In this document: piece by piece, positions 16,863-24,815 of the stretch | Layout of the letters: every line of letters starts with the position of its first letter | How positions within the stretch are numbered: position 1 is the stretch's first letter | NCBI RefSeq assembly: GCF_018129385.1 | Contig: NZ_JAFCLN010000012.1 | Coordinates: 124,001 to 188,000, forward strand | Source of the DNA: Bradyrhizobium lablabi | GTDB taxonomy: Bacteria; Pseudomonadota; Alphaproteobacteria; Rhizobiales; Xanthobacteraceae | Direction of reading: 5' to 3' | Length of the DNA: 64,000 bases | Program-made: the position numbers and the translations under genes | The notes under the pieces: model-generated | The model's input: only the letters and a program-made list of their open reading frames with translations | What the model was told of the DNA's origin: nothing | The model's database searches: none

Positions 16863-17012
16863 ATGAGCAGGATTCAGTATCTTCGCGAGCAGGCAGCGCG
16901 GGCCGAACGGCTGTCGCAAGGCGGGTTCGATACGCTCACGACGGAGCGGCTGAAGCAGGCGGCGCGGGATTTCCGGATGCAGGCGGAGCAGCTCGCGGCC
17001 AGCCAGTCGTAG
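16863..17012 (+). CDS. Small helical protein, 49 aa
   Basis: A 49-residue Gln/Ala/Arg-rich protein predicted to be wholly helical (MSRIQYLREQAARAERL, then ERLKQAARDFRMQAEQLA). ATG 16863 has a full AAGGAG 6 bases upstream, which is the main reason to believe it is expressed. Similar small proteins of unknown role occur across Bradyrhizobium. The open frame continues 5' to 16809 but without a ribosome-binding site. Confidence 0.6.
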   Translation: MSRIQYLREQAARAERLSQGGFDTLTTERLKQAARDFRMQAEQLAASQS

Positions 17013-17065
17013 CGGCCGGCGACAGCGGGCGGAACCAAGCCTCACCGCCGGGCGTTTTTTCCGGC

Positions 17066-17275
17066 ATGAGAATCCCGGAAGAAAATTGCAACATGGTGCT
17101 GCTGGCGGCGGTGACAGCCATTAGCCTGGCGGTTGCAGGCATTGCCTCCGTGGTGGAACCGGAACAGCCGCTCCGGCAGGCGGAGGCCAGCAAGCCGGTC
17201 GCTCCCGCCGAGCAGACGCCGGTGCGCCTGATCGGCACGCCGTTCGTGCCCAACACCAATCCGCGCGAACGCTGA
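17066..17275 (+). CDS. Small single-pass membrane or exported protein
   Basis: A 69-residue protein with one hydrophobic N-terminal segment (MVLLAAVTAISLAVAGIASVV) and a proline-rich tail ending IGTPFVPNTNPRER. Translation may really begin at the ATG at 17093, which puts the hydrophobic segment at the N-terminus and has a GGAAGA upstream. Function unknown. Confidence 0.45.
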   Translation: MRIPEENCNMVLLAAVTAISLAVAGIASVVEPEQPLRQAEASKPVAPAEQTPVRLIGTPFVPNTNPRER

Positions 17276-17461
17276 TCTCGCCTTCAAGGTGGCCCGACAC
17301 CGCCGCGAGGCTTGCGCGTGTCACCTAATTGTCACCTCGGCCAGATTTCCACCATCTGTTCGCCGCGACGGCGCCATCCCGCTTGATTCCATAAACTTCC
17401 TTTGCTGGAATTCCGATCAGTTATTGAAAGTGATTGCGTTTAAGCCTTTTGGGTGGGCGTC

Positions 17462-17842
17462 ATGAAGTGGATGCGCGAACGCGATCTTCTGATCGCGCAG
17501 ACATTGGCCTTTGTGGAATCGGTCACCGGTAAGAAGCCGGATGCGGACAAGCCGCTTGCGCTCACCGCGCCCGCTTTCGATCCGCCGGCCGCCTCACCTC
17601 CCATGCCGGACATCGAGGCGATGCTCGCGGAAACCGTCGCCACTCACGAACCGTCAGAACCGCTCCAGGTCGCGCGCGCGCCACAACGCAGCGAGTACCG
17701 GAACGAAATCCAGGCCCGGGTCGCAAACTTCCGCGCACATCAGCAACGCTTCCTCAGGGAGCGCGAGGAGTATTGCGCCTCGACCATGGCGAAGGTGCAG
17801 AAGGTCTTGAGCGACATGCCACCGCCGCGGCCCGACAAATAG
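17462..17842 (+). CDS. Hypothetical cytoplasmic protein, 126 aa
   Basis: A soluble protein with an amphipathic N-terminus (MKWMRERDLLIAQTLAFVESVTGKK written in part: MKWMRERDLLIAQTLAF), a proline-rich linker (about 35-50) and a basic helical C-terminal half. Not recognised. A GTG nine bases upstream is also in frame. It converges with the alpha/beta hydrolase gene, stop codons one base apart, which leaves no room for a terminator between them. Confidence 0.55.
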   Translation: MKWMRERDLLIAQTLAFVESVTGKKPDADKPLALTAPAFDPPAASPPMPDIEAMLAETVATHEPSEPLQVARAPQRSEYRNEIQARVANFRAHQQRFLREREEYCASTMAKVQKVLSDMPPPRPDK

Positions 17843-17843
17843 T

Positions 17844-18692
17844 TCAGCGCGCGCCGATTTTCTCCAGCACCGGCAGCAGGTGATTCAAGAACGCCTGCGG
17901 GTCCTCGCTCATCGGGAAGTGACCGAGGCCCTTCATGATGGTGACCTCGCTGCCGGCAATGCTGCGTCCGACCGCCAGCGTCTCTTCGGGCGTGCAGGAA
18001 TAATCGTATTCGCCGGTCAGCAGGAACAGCGGGCAGCGCCTTGTGTCGATCTGCGCGACGCGGTCGCGGATGTCGCCGTCGATCTTGTAGAAATAGAGGT
18101 CGCCCTTGAAGATGCCGGGGCCGCCCTGCATGTAGTGCCACAGCGTCTCCCAGCGCTCCTTGTCAGGCGCATCGGGGCCGACGAGACCGGAAACGATGGC
18201 GCCGCAGACTTCGCCGCCATGCACATCCTGCCGGTGCAGGAAATTGAGATCGTAATAGGGATCGAGACCAGCGCCGGCCTGCAAGCCGATGATGGCGCGA
18301 AAGCGCTCGGGATGTTCGAGCGCCAGATGCAGGCAGATGCGCCCGCCAATCGAGCAGCCGATCAGGATCGGTTTTTCCAGCTCGAGCGCGCTCATGATCT
18401 CGAGGATCATGCTGGTGTAGTTGGCCGATGTGAGCTGGTACTCCTCCTCGTGCCAGCCGGGCGGCGGCGAGGACTTTCCGTGCCAGGGCATGTCGAGGGC
18501 GATCACGCGATGTCTTGAGGTGACGCGCGTATCATTCATCAGGCCGCGATACTGCCGTCCGTCGCTGCCTGCGGTGTGCAGGCAGAGCAGCGGCGTGCCC
18601 TCGCCGGCCTCCTCGACATAGATCCGGTGCGGACGGCCGAACAGATCGAGATGCATGTAGCGGCCGACGATCGGCTCGAATTTTGCGCTCAT
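17844..18692 (-). CDS. Alpha/beta hydrolase
   Basis: A 282-residue serine hydrolase of the alpha/beta fold. Triad: nucleophile Ser114 in IGCSIGG, probable acid Asp230 in GEYDYSC, and His258 in GLGHFPMSEDP; HTAGSDGRQ supplies the oxyanion loop. Such proteins cleave esters, C-C bonds in ring-fission products or halogenated compounds; the substrate cannot be told. Its ATG overlaps the stop of the preceding 121-codon gene by 4 nt, so the pair is translationally coupled. A 420-codon reading of the same frame is artefactual, since the upstream part is the shadow of that gene. Confidence 0.85.
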   Translation of the reverse strand: MSAKFEPIVGRYMHLDLFGRPHRIYVEEAGEGTPLLCLHTAGSDGRQYRGLMNDTRVTSRHRVIALDMPWHGKSSPPPGWHEEEYQLTSANYTSMILEIMSALELEKPILIGCSIGGRICLHLALEHPERFRAIIGLQAGAGLDPYYDLNFLHRQDVHGGEVCGAIVSGLVGPDAPDKERWETLWHYMQGGPGIFKGDLYFYKIDGDIRDRVAQIDTRRCPLFLLTGEYDYSCTPEETLAVGRSIAGSEVTIMKGLGHFPMSEDPQAFLNHLLPVLEKIGAR

Positions 18693-19054
18693 GCGGATAC
18701 TCCCGCGCGCAGCTTGGCGAGCGCTTCCTTGAAGTAGCGCAGATGGGCCATGAAGATTTGCAGATTGCCTTCGGTCTTGAGCACGCGCCGGCGCACCATG
18801 GCGAGCAGGTCGTTGGAGCCGGGCGGCGGCCGCCGGCTCCAGAACTTCTGCCATTCCTCCTCCGGGGCGCGCAGCGCAAAGGCGGATGAGGGCATCACGA
18901 ACGGGCCCCTGGTCACCGAGACGATTTTGCCTTCGAAGATCTGGATCAGCCAAGGCGTGGGGCCGACCTCGAGCAGGAACGTGGTGGTGAGGAATTTGCC
19001 GCGCCGGACGAGTCCCGCGTCGTCGTTCACCCGCTGCTTGAGCGCTTCGATCAT
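18689..19054 (-). CDS. Hypothetical protein coupled to alpha/beta hydrolase
   Basis: A 121-residue cytoplasmic protein. The middle reads LEVGPTPWLIQIFEGKIVSVTRGPFVMPSSAFALRAPEEEWQKFW, here cited as residues 29-73, and recalls SCP2-like lipid-binding domains, which often partner enzymes acting on hydrophobic acyl or sterol substrates. That is an impression rather than an identification. The 4-nt overlap with the hydrolase gene argues that the two products act together, for instance with this protein presenting the substrate. Confidence 0.6.
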   Translation of the reverse strand: MIEALKQRVNDDAGLVRRGKFLTTTFLLEVGPTPWLIQIFEGKIVSVTRGPFVMPSSAFALRAPEEEWQKFWSRRPPPGSNDLLAMVRRRVLKTEGNLQIFMAHLRYFKEALAKLRAGVSA

Positions 19055-19487
19055 CCCTGCCCCATTTCAAAATTCGCTGCTGATCTGCGGCAGCTTTACG
19101 GGCCATGATGGGTGGAATGAATGCGGCGTCAATCGGCCCGGACTACGTGGCGCCTAGAGCCAAGCGCATACCAGCGCCACGTTGGCGAGGCAGGCCGCAA
19201 ACAGCCCCACCGTCAGGGTGAGCTGAACGCGTTCGCTGGAAATATGGAGCGTCGCTATCATGGGCGGGCCGTCGTTCCGATAGGACGACCATCCGGCGAT
19301 TCTACCCGTGGAGTCCCGGGGTTTCTTTTTCGCCGGATTCACCCCTTGTTAGGGACTCAGGGAGACCTGCAAAACGGCCCGAAACGGACCATTTTCGGCC
19401 CTCACCCGTCCGTGATGCGGCGGTGAATTGGCCCAGGCGAAACCCCTGCCCCTTCCGCACGTTAGATGGTTTTGACGGAGCCAAGAG
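19055..19487. other. Intergenic region with a possible 35-codon ORF
   Basis: About 433 bases without a firm gene. A minus-strand frame at 19154-19261 would encode a 35-residue single-pass membrane peptide (MIATLHISSERVQ, then a hydrophobic segment LTVGLFAACLANVALVCAWL), but no ribosome-binding site is visible. The rest holds the divergent promoters of the flanking genes. Confidence 0.35.
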
Positions 19488-19742
19488 ATGCCCTATGCGC
19501 TGTTTTCCAATAACGACAGGCTGAGCAAGGCCTATCCGACCGAAGCGGACGTATGGAAGATCGCCCGGCGCTCGGGTCTGGTTGTCGATGCCGTATCAGA
19601 CGAGGAAACAGCACACCCGCGGCCGGTGCTGGACAACGACTATGAGATCAAGCCCTGCCAGGCCGAGCCGAACGAGGATCCGGCCAGGAACAAGGCCGAG
19701 GCCGAACGCGACGCCAAGCTGGAATTGGAGTGGGCCTCGTAA
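19488..19742 (+). CDS. Small acidic cytoplasmic protein, 84 aa
   Basis: A hypothetical protein, MPYALFSNNDRLSKAYPTE at the start and a Glu/Asp-rich C-terminus. No signal peptide. ATG 19488 is preceded by GGAGCC 7 bases upstream. Proteins with this N-terminus are familiar to me as conserved hypotheticals in Bradyrhizobium. Function unknown. Single gene. Confidence 0.62.
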   Translation: MPYALFSNNDRLSKAYPTEADVWKIARRSGLVVDAVSDEETAHPRPVLDNDYEIKPCQAEPNEDPARNKAEAERDAKLELEWAS

Positions 19743-19825
19743 ACCCGCCGCCGGCCAATCGACAGACAGATGCTTTCAGCCACCACGATCCGATCGTGGT
19801 GCGGAGTCCCTTGGGGACGAGTGCC

Positions 19826-20065
19826 TTACGGTGTCGCGCTCACTAGAGAGGCCTGCTCCGAAGCCAGCGTCACGCAAACCTTCTTCCGGTTAAGCCCACG
19901 GATTGCGCCCGTCACCTTGAGTACCTTGCCCGTCCCGCAGGAAGCATCCTGCACGAAGGCAATCTCATAGGGCGCAAGAACGAGAGGTTCGGATTTCAGG
20001 ATGGTCTGGGCGAGGCACGGCACCGCGAGCGCGGAAAAGATCAGCCCTAACGCAAAAGCACGCAT
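19826..20065 (-). CDS. Small exported protein, possible DUF6719-like
   Basis: A 79-residue exported protein: signal peptide MRAFALGLIFSALAVPCLAQ, then a short domain with two cysteines (DASCGTGKVLKVTGAI and KKVCVTLA) that may form a disulfide. The spacing recalls small rhizobial proteins of the DUF6719 type, but I cannot confirm this by eye. Start 20065 places the signal peptide at the N-terminus; GGTGGAC is upstream. Confidence 0.6.
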   Translation of the reverse strand: MRAFALGLIFSALAVPCLAQTILKSEPLVLAPYEIAFVQDASCGTGKVLKVTGAIRGLNRKKVCVTLASEQASLVSATP

Positions 20066-20211
20066 GTTTGTTTGTCCACCAACCCCGGTGAAACGCATAA
20101 TAGCGCATGACAGTGAAAGTTCCGTGCATCGCAGAAAATTATTTTTCGAGCCGAGCGCAAGGGCCGGCGCGCGACGCCATCGTGCGAAATCGGAAGGCGC
20201 GCGGAATCAAA

Positions 20212-20236
20212 AAGGCCGGCTTGCGCCGGCCTTTTC
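20212..20236 (-). terminator. Intrinsic terminator for the Omp25-type porin gene
   Basis: AAGGCCGGC and GCCGGCCTT pair over 9 bases around a 4-base loop. Read on the minus strand the hairpin is followed by TTTTTG and lies 26 bases beyond the porin stop codon. It is symmetric enough to work in both directions. Confidence 0.85.
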
Positions 20237-20261
20237 TTCGTCTTGCTGATCCGCCTTGATC

Positions 20262-20993
20262 TCAGTACCGCGCCGCCGCGGGCCCACCCCAGCCGAACCG
20301 GTAGTTCACGCCGACCTTGACGGTGTGCTCGTCGTTGCGGAAGCGCGTCCCGACCACGTCGGCCGGTGCCGCGGTGAAGGTGGTGTTGCCGAAATTGTAG
20401 TACTGGTACTCGGCCTTGGCCGACCAGTTGGGCGCGAACATGTATTCGAGGCCGCCGCCCACGGTGTAGCCGTCCTTGCGGTTGCCGTCGGTGACGAAGG
20501 GCTGCGGCACGCCGGCGATGCTCACGCCGATGTTGTTGCCGTCGCGCCAGGCGTAACCGCCCTTGGCGTAGAGCAGCGCCGGACCCCAGGTGTAGCCGAC
20601 CCGGCCGGTCACCGACCCGATCTGGTCGGCGCCGTTGGCGGTCACCAGGGTGCCGCCCGGGAAAATCACCCCGTTATTGTTGTTGTTGCTGCTCAGCCAG
20701 GAATACTGGGCCTCGGCACCCAGCACCCAGTTCGGCGCGAACTGATAGTCAAAGCCGCCCTGCACGCCGCCCAGGAAACGGGCGTCGCTGCTGACGAGGC
20801 TGTTGTCGCCTGCGAAGGCGCCGCCGACATGGCCGCCGATATAGAAGCCGGTCCAGTTATAGACCACCGCCGGCGCGGTATAGGCCGGCGCCTTGGTATA
20901 GGGTCGGGCCGGCATATCAGCCGCAAAAGCCTGGCCGGCGAAGGCGGCAAAGGCAGCAAGGCTGGCAGCACCGGTCAAAAACTTCTTCATCAC
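20262..20993 (-). CDS. Omp25/RopB-type outer membrane beta-barrel protein
   Basis: A 243-residue eight-strand outer-membrane barrel protein of the alphaproteobacterial 31-kDa immunogenic protein family. Signal peptide to about AFA/ADMP; then the family hallmark VYNWTGFYIGGHVGGAF, alternating hydrophobic strands (SVTGRVGYTWGPALLYAKGGYAW, residues about 140-162), and the end VGVNYRFGWGG with a terminal aromatic residue needed for barrel insertion. These proteins are abundant structural porins or receptors in Brucella and Bradyrhizobium. Followed by a strong terminator, so transcribed alone. Confidence 0.92.
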   Translation of the reverse strand: MMKKFLTGAASLAAFAAFAGQAFAADMPARPYTKAPAYTAPAVVYNWTGFYIGGHVGGAFAGDNSLVSSDARFLGGVQGGFDYQFAPNWVLGAEAQYSWLSSNNNNNGVIFPGGTLVTANGADQIGSVTGRVGYTWGPALLYAKGGYAWRDGNNIGVSIAGVPQPFVTDGNRKDGYTVGGGLEYMFAPNWSAKAEYQYYNFGNTTFTAAPADVVGTRFRNDEHTVKVGVNYRFGWGGPAAARY

Positions 20994-21248
20994 TGATCCC
21001 CGTTATCTCAGCTACGACACTCAACAAAACAACGTGGCCTCAATTGGGTTGCTTCGCGGCAGCGTTCATTCACATATGTGACGCCCGGGCAACAAAACCC
21101 TTTTGTTCCAATGGGAACCCGGGATTTTTGCACGTGACGTCTCGGTTTGCGCCCGTCAATTAGTCGGCACTGGTAAACGAGGGTTCAACGCTCGCTGAAA
21201 CGTGATCGAGGCGTCCGGGTCATCGCACAAACGGCGTCCGCCGGGGTG
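20994..21248. other. Upstream region of the porin gene with a short inverted repeat
   Basis: About 255 bases with no gene. AACAAAA at 21091-21097 and TTTTGTT at 21101-21107 form a perfect 7-bp inverted repeat, followed by a second small one, GTTCC-AATG-GGAAC, at about 21105-21118. They lie about 100 bases upstream of the porin start and could be an operator or the 3' hairpin of the lipoprotein gene beyond. Confidence 0.4.
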
Positions 21249-21689
21249 CTAACGGGTCATCTTTTCCAGTTCGGGAAATGCCGCGTAGGTCGCTCCGGCA
21301 CAGAGGTCGGTGGGGTTTTCGATGACGCGATCGAGCCGGCCGTCGACGTAGAGCACCGCCCGTTCGCGCGGTTCGCGGTAGGAGCCGTCGGCTTCGCGGG
21401 TGCCGAACCGCAGGCAACTGATGTAGCGCAGGCGACCGCCGACGGTCCGTTGCACCGGCTCGGCCATCGCCGCCTCACGCACCCCCAGAGGGTTGTTCAG
21501 GTAGGTCTTCATGAAGGCCAGGATTTCGGCGCGGTAGTTGCCGGGAAAGGGCTGGTTGGAGACGCCGCGATCCTCCGTGAAGGTGATGCTCTTCACGTCG
21601 TCGCTGGCGGCGCAGCCCGCAAGCACAACCGGCAGCAGCACGATGGCTGCGCGTATCCGATATTTCCCCAAGGCGCCAAACCCGAACAT
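21249..21689 (-). CDS. Hypothetical lipoprotein
   Basis: A 146-residue putative lipoprotein: MFGFGALGKYRIRAAIVLLP then a lipobox VVLAGC with the acylated cysteine near residue 26. The mature domain contains two further cysteines (ISCLRFG and DLCAGA) and the phrase ERAVLYVDGRLDRVIE, resembling small conserved rhizobial lipoproteins of unknown role. The start at 21689 is chosen so that the lipobox falls at a normal distance; no good ribosome-binding site is visible and longer starts up to 21806 exist. Confidence 0.7.
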   Translation of the reverse strand: MFGFGALGKYRIRAAIVLLPVVLAGCAASDDVKSITFTEDRGVSNQPFPGNYRAEILAFMKTYLNNPLGVREAAMAEPVQRTVGGRLRYISCLRFGTREADGSYREPRERAVLYVDGRLDRVIENPTDLCAGATYAAFPELEKMTR

Positions 21690-22153
21690 GACCGCGGCGG
21701 AAACTAGCCGCTCCGCCGGCAAATTGGAATTCGCGAACAGGGGAGCAAAAAAGCGCCGGCCCGCCGCCACTGGGGAAGCAATGGCGGCGGACCGGATATC
21801 CGACAAGGCGCACGGCGGGGGGCAATGTGTGGATCTGGCCGCGGCGCTTTTCGGATCACATCAAAGCTTGGGGTTTAGCGATGATGTCGATGGTTGCGAT
21901 CCTGGCGCAGGCGCGCTGAACGGTTCCTGAAGCGCCTTGTCGGGCTTCGTTCATCTGCATGACATCTCCGTTATCGCGCTGACGATGCGAATTCACACGA
22001 AATTATGACGCTGGAGCGGGAATACGCGGCGGCGGCAGATGTTCAATCCGGCAGGCTTCGGTATAGGATCGGCGCCACCGGAACGCGGAAGCGATCGGGT
22101 CTATGCGACAGGCCGCCCGGCGCCGACCCGTGCGACGCGAACAGGAGAACTGC
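21690..22153. other. Intergenic region with a possible 34-codon ORF
   Basis: About 464 bases lacking a firm gene. On the minus strand, ATG 21960 to stop 21856 gives a 34-residue peptide beginning MQMNEARQG, with GGAGATGTC directly upstream as a good ribosome-binding site. Composition gives no hint of function and it may be chance. Confidence 0.3.
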
Positions 22154-22684
22154 ATGAAGAAATTCACGAGGCTTTTGACGCTGGGAATACTCTCCGTGGT
22201 GCTGGCCGCAGCACCCGTCGTGGTCTATGCCGCGCCCGACAACGATCCGCCGCCTTCCGACAGCAAGAAAGGCAAGAAGAAGAGCGAGCTGCGCCCGGAC
22301 TCCGAATATGCCGCATTCGCATCCGGCTACCGCGCCGCCTATGCTGCGATCTACGACCGCGGCGAATATGCCTCCGCCATCGAGCAGTTGAAGGCGCTGC
22401 ACCGCGACGACAGCGCGGCGGTCGCCAATCTGATCGGCTATTCCTACCGCAAGCTCGGCGACTACAAGGTCTCGCAAGTCTGGTACGAGCGCGCGCTGAA
22501 GGCCGACCCCAACCACGTCAAGACCTGGCAGTATTACGGCCTGTGGCAGGTCGAACAGGGCAACCGCGATCAGGCGCAGTATCATCTGAGCCGCATCGCC
22601 GCGCTCGCCGGTACGCAAAGCGAAGAGTACAAATCGCTCGCCGCAGCCTTGGAGAAGCCGCCGGGCACCGGGCTGGTTTACTGA
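22154..22684 (+). CDS. Exported TPR-repeat protein
   Basis: A 176-residue periplasmic protein. Signal peptide MKKFTRLLTLGILSVVLAAAP to about VYA; a Lys/Asp-rich linker; then at least two tetratricopeptide repeats (about 65-140) with YRKLGDYKVSQVWYERALKADPNH and WQVEQGNRDQAQYHLSRIAAL (positions 98-142, quoted in part). TPRs bind proteins, so this is probably an envelope assembly or scaffold factor. ATG 22154 has AGGAGA 7 bases upstream. Ends before a strong terminator. Confidence 0.82.
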   Translation: MKKFTRLLTLGILSVVLAAAPVVVYAAPDNDPPPSDSKKGKKKSELRPDSEYAAFASGYRAAYAAIYDRGEYASAIEQLKALHRDDSAAVANLIGYSYRKLGDYKVSQVWYERALKADPNHVKTWQYYGLWQVEQGNRDQAQYHLSRIAALAGTQSEEYKSLAAALEKPPGTGLVY

Positions 22685-22705
22685 TCGACGCGATCGATTG
22701 AATTA

Positions 22706-22740
22706 GAACGGCGCAGCCTCCCCGCTGCGCCGTTCTATTT
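22706..22740 (+). terminator. Intrinsic terminator
   Basis: A 12-bp perfect stem (GAACGGCGCAGC with GCTGCGCCGTTC) with a 6-base loop, followed by TATTTT, 21 bases after the TPR gene stop. It lies between convergent genes and may serve both. Confidence 0.88.
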
Positions 22741-22746
22741 TGGCCG

Positions 22747-24294
22747 TCACTTCATCAGGCCCTGCACTTCCGACCGGAACGCCTGCCGGGCGGCGTCGCG
22801 CGAATAGAACATGTGGCCGCCCGGATAGACCACGAGCTTGACGCGATCGGGGCTCGCAAAGGCCGGCAGTTGATCGAGCATGATCCTGGTTGCGAAATAG
22901 GGCGTGGCCAGATCGAACAGGCCGTGGCCGACCAGGAGCTTCAGTTTCGGATCGAGCGCCAGCACCTGCCGCAGCTCAGAGACCGACTCGGCGGGGCCGC
23001 GGCCGAAATCCCAGGCCCGGCCAACCGAGTCATTGAGCAGGTAGTACGAGCCGTCCGGCCGCCAGTTGAGCTTGTTGCGGGTGAGCTCGACCGCCGCGCT
23101 GGTCAGCGGCGCGGTGAGCGAATCGCCGGAAGGGTCGCCGAAGTGAAAGTAGCTCGAATCCGGATAGGGATCGAAGCCGGTCACTGAGGCGTCGTATCGC
23201 CCGGTCACCCTGCCACTCTTCCGATCGAATTCCCGGCGGAATTCGCCGACGTTGAATCGGCCGGCAAGCCGGCGGCTCACCGCCTGATCGATGCCGGTCA
23301 GGCTTGCGACCTTGTCGGCGAGGCGATTGGTCGCTTCGGCATCTGCCTGCCCTTTGACGAGATCGACCAAAAACTCGCCGCTTGCGTAGCGCTCGACATC
23401 GGCGAGATCCTTGTGCGCCACGGCTCCCTTGGCCTCCCGCGCGACAGCAGCCATGGTGGGAAGGCTCGCGACATACTGCATGACGCTGGAGCCGCCGCGC
23501 TCCCGGAAATCGAATACCGGCGAGACCATGACCAGTCCGCGCACGCCGACGCCCTGCTCGGTCTGAAGATTGCGCACGACCTTCGGGCCGCGGATGCCGC
23601 CATAGCTCTCGCCCGCGACGAATTTTGGCGACAGCAGGCGGTCGTATTTCTCCAGCCAGCGGCGGATCACCACCGCGATCGAACTGACATCGCCGCCGAC
23701 CGAATAGAAGCGCTTCCGCACGTCCTCGCCGGTCGCGACAAAACGGCTATAGCCGGTGCCGACGGGATCGATGAAGACGAGGTCGGTGAAGTCCAGCCAC
23801 GTCTCGGCATTGGGCGACGGCTCGGGCGAAGCGGATGCGACCGCCCCCTCGCCCGCGATCGACAGCCGCCAGGGGCCGGCGGCGCCGAGCTGTAGCCAGG
23901 CGGAGGACGCCCCCGGTCCGCCGTTAAACAGGAACGTTACCGGGCGGTTGCGGTGGTCGGCTCCATCGAGCTGGTAAGAGGTATAGGCGATATCGGCCTG
24001 CGGCTCGCCCTTGTCGTCGAACAACCGGATCGAGCCCGCGGTCGCGGTAAAGGACAGCGTCCGCCCCGGCAGCGCCAGCGTGTGCTTGGTGGTCGAATCC
24101 GGCGGCAAGCGGTGCTGCTCGGCGGCGGCTGGCGTGGGTTGACTGCTGCCGCCCTTCTGGCCGGAAGGCGCCGACGCGGCGGGCCGGGCCGGAAGCTCCT
24201 GCGCATCGTCCGCGCGGGCATGGAAGGCGAAAGCAACAGCGACGAGCACGGCCAGCACGCGCAGGCAGCGCGTGTCGGCAAAACCGATGGTCAT
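22747..24294 (-). CDS. Peptidase S10 (serine carboxypeptidase-like) family protein, exported
   Basis: A 515-residue periplasmic or secreted serine carboxypeptidase-like protein. Signal peptide in the first 28 residues, a proline/serine linker, then the S10 fold: oxyanion motif FNGGPGASS (124-131), nucleophile Ser230 in GESYGG, Asp461 in GHGLFDLATPY and His494 in YPGGHMF. The whole triad is present, so it should be active against peptide C-termini or esters. S10 enzymes are better known from eukaryotes but are common in Bradyrhizobium. Single gene, convergent with the TPR gene. Confidence 0.9.
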   Translation of the reverse strand: MTIGFADTRCLRVLAVLVAVAFAFHARADDAQELPARPAASAPSGQKGGSSQPTPAAAEQHRLPPDSTTKHTLALPGRTLSFTATAGSIRLFDDKGEPQADIAYTSYQLDGADHRNRPVTFLFNGGPGASSAWLQLGAAGPWRLSIAGEGAVASASPEPSPNAETWLDFTDLVFIDPVGTGYSRFVATGEDVRKRFYSVGGDVSSIAVVIRRWLEKYDRLLSPKFVAGESYGGIRGPKVVRNLQTEQGVGVRGLVMVSPVFDFRERGGSSVMQYVASLPTMAAVAREAKGAVAHKDLADVERYASGEFLVDLVKGQADAEATNRLADKVASLTGIDQAVSRRLAGRFNVGEFRREFDRKSGRVTGRYDASVTGFDPYPDSSYFHFGDPSGDSLTAPLTSAAVELTRNKLNWRPDGSYYLLNDSVGRAWDFGRGPAESVSELRQVLALDPKLKLLVGHGLFDLATPYFATRIMLDQLPAFASPDRVKLVVYPGGHMFYSRDAARQAFRSEVQGLMK

Positions 24295-24436
24295 GTGCAG
24301 GGTCTCCGAACCGGCGTGTTTCGCCCCGGCCCGACTTCTAGCCCAAAAATGCGACAGGCCTCATTTCACAACGGCTTGAGGCGGTTACCAAACGGACAGT
24401 TCAATCAGAAAGCCGTCCACGACGTGATAGTTAGCC

Positions 24437-24679
24437 TCAATAGCTGACACCGAGGATCAGGACGAATTGCCGGCCACACCAGGGTCCCGCGCAATCCGGC
24501 CGATAATCGCGCCGCGCATAGACGCCGCGCCATCCCGGACCCTTGGCGGCGACTGTCCGGGACACACGCTGGTCCCCACCAACCGCCTCGGTGGCCGAAG
24601 CAGGAGCCAAAAGCCCGACCACGGCCGCGATGCTTGCGGCGGCCACGAACTTCAAGAACAAGCTTCGATTTGCAGTCAC
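24437..24679 (-). CDS. Small exported protein, 80 aa
   Basis: Signal peptide (LFLKFVAAASIAAVVGLLAP up to ASA) followed by a short mature peptide with GWRGVYARRDYRPDCAGPWCGR, two cysteines close together, and ending in a hydrophobic FVLILGVSY. No family identified. Lies between the S10 peptidase and the caspase-fold gene, all in one direction but with gaps of about 140 bases, so probably separate units. Confidence 0.6.
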   Translation of the reverse strand: MTANRSLFLKFVAAASIAAVVGLLAPASATEAVGGDQRVSRTVAAKGPGWRGVYARRDYRPDCAGPWCGRQFVLILGVSY

Positions 24680-24815
24680 CGGGCGACCTCCTCGATTTGC
24701 ATATTCAGTCGATCGCAGCGCACCAGAGCACGATGACTTTTCTTTGAAGCGTCATCGCGCTTATCCCTTGTTGAACATGATCATGCTCGAGGCCAGTAGC
24801 TTACCGGCCAAACGC

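Noticed and set aside
17844..19106. A 420-codon hydrolase starting at 19106
   Set aside because: The first 138 codons are the out-of-frame shadow of the 121-codon gene; MSAKFEP at 18692 has its own site and the 4-nt overlap.
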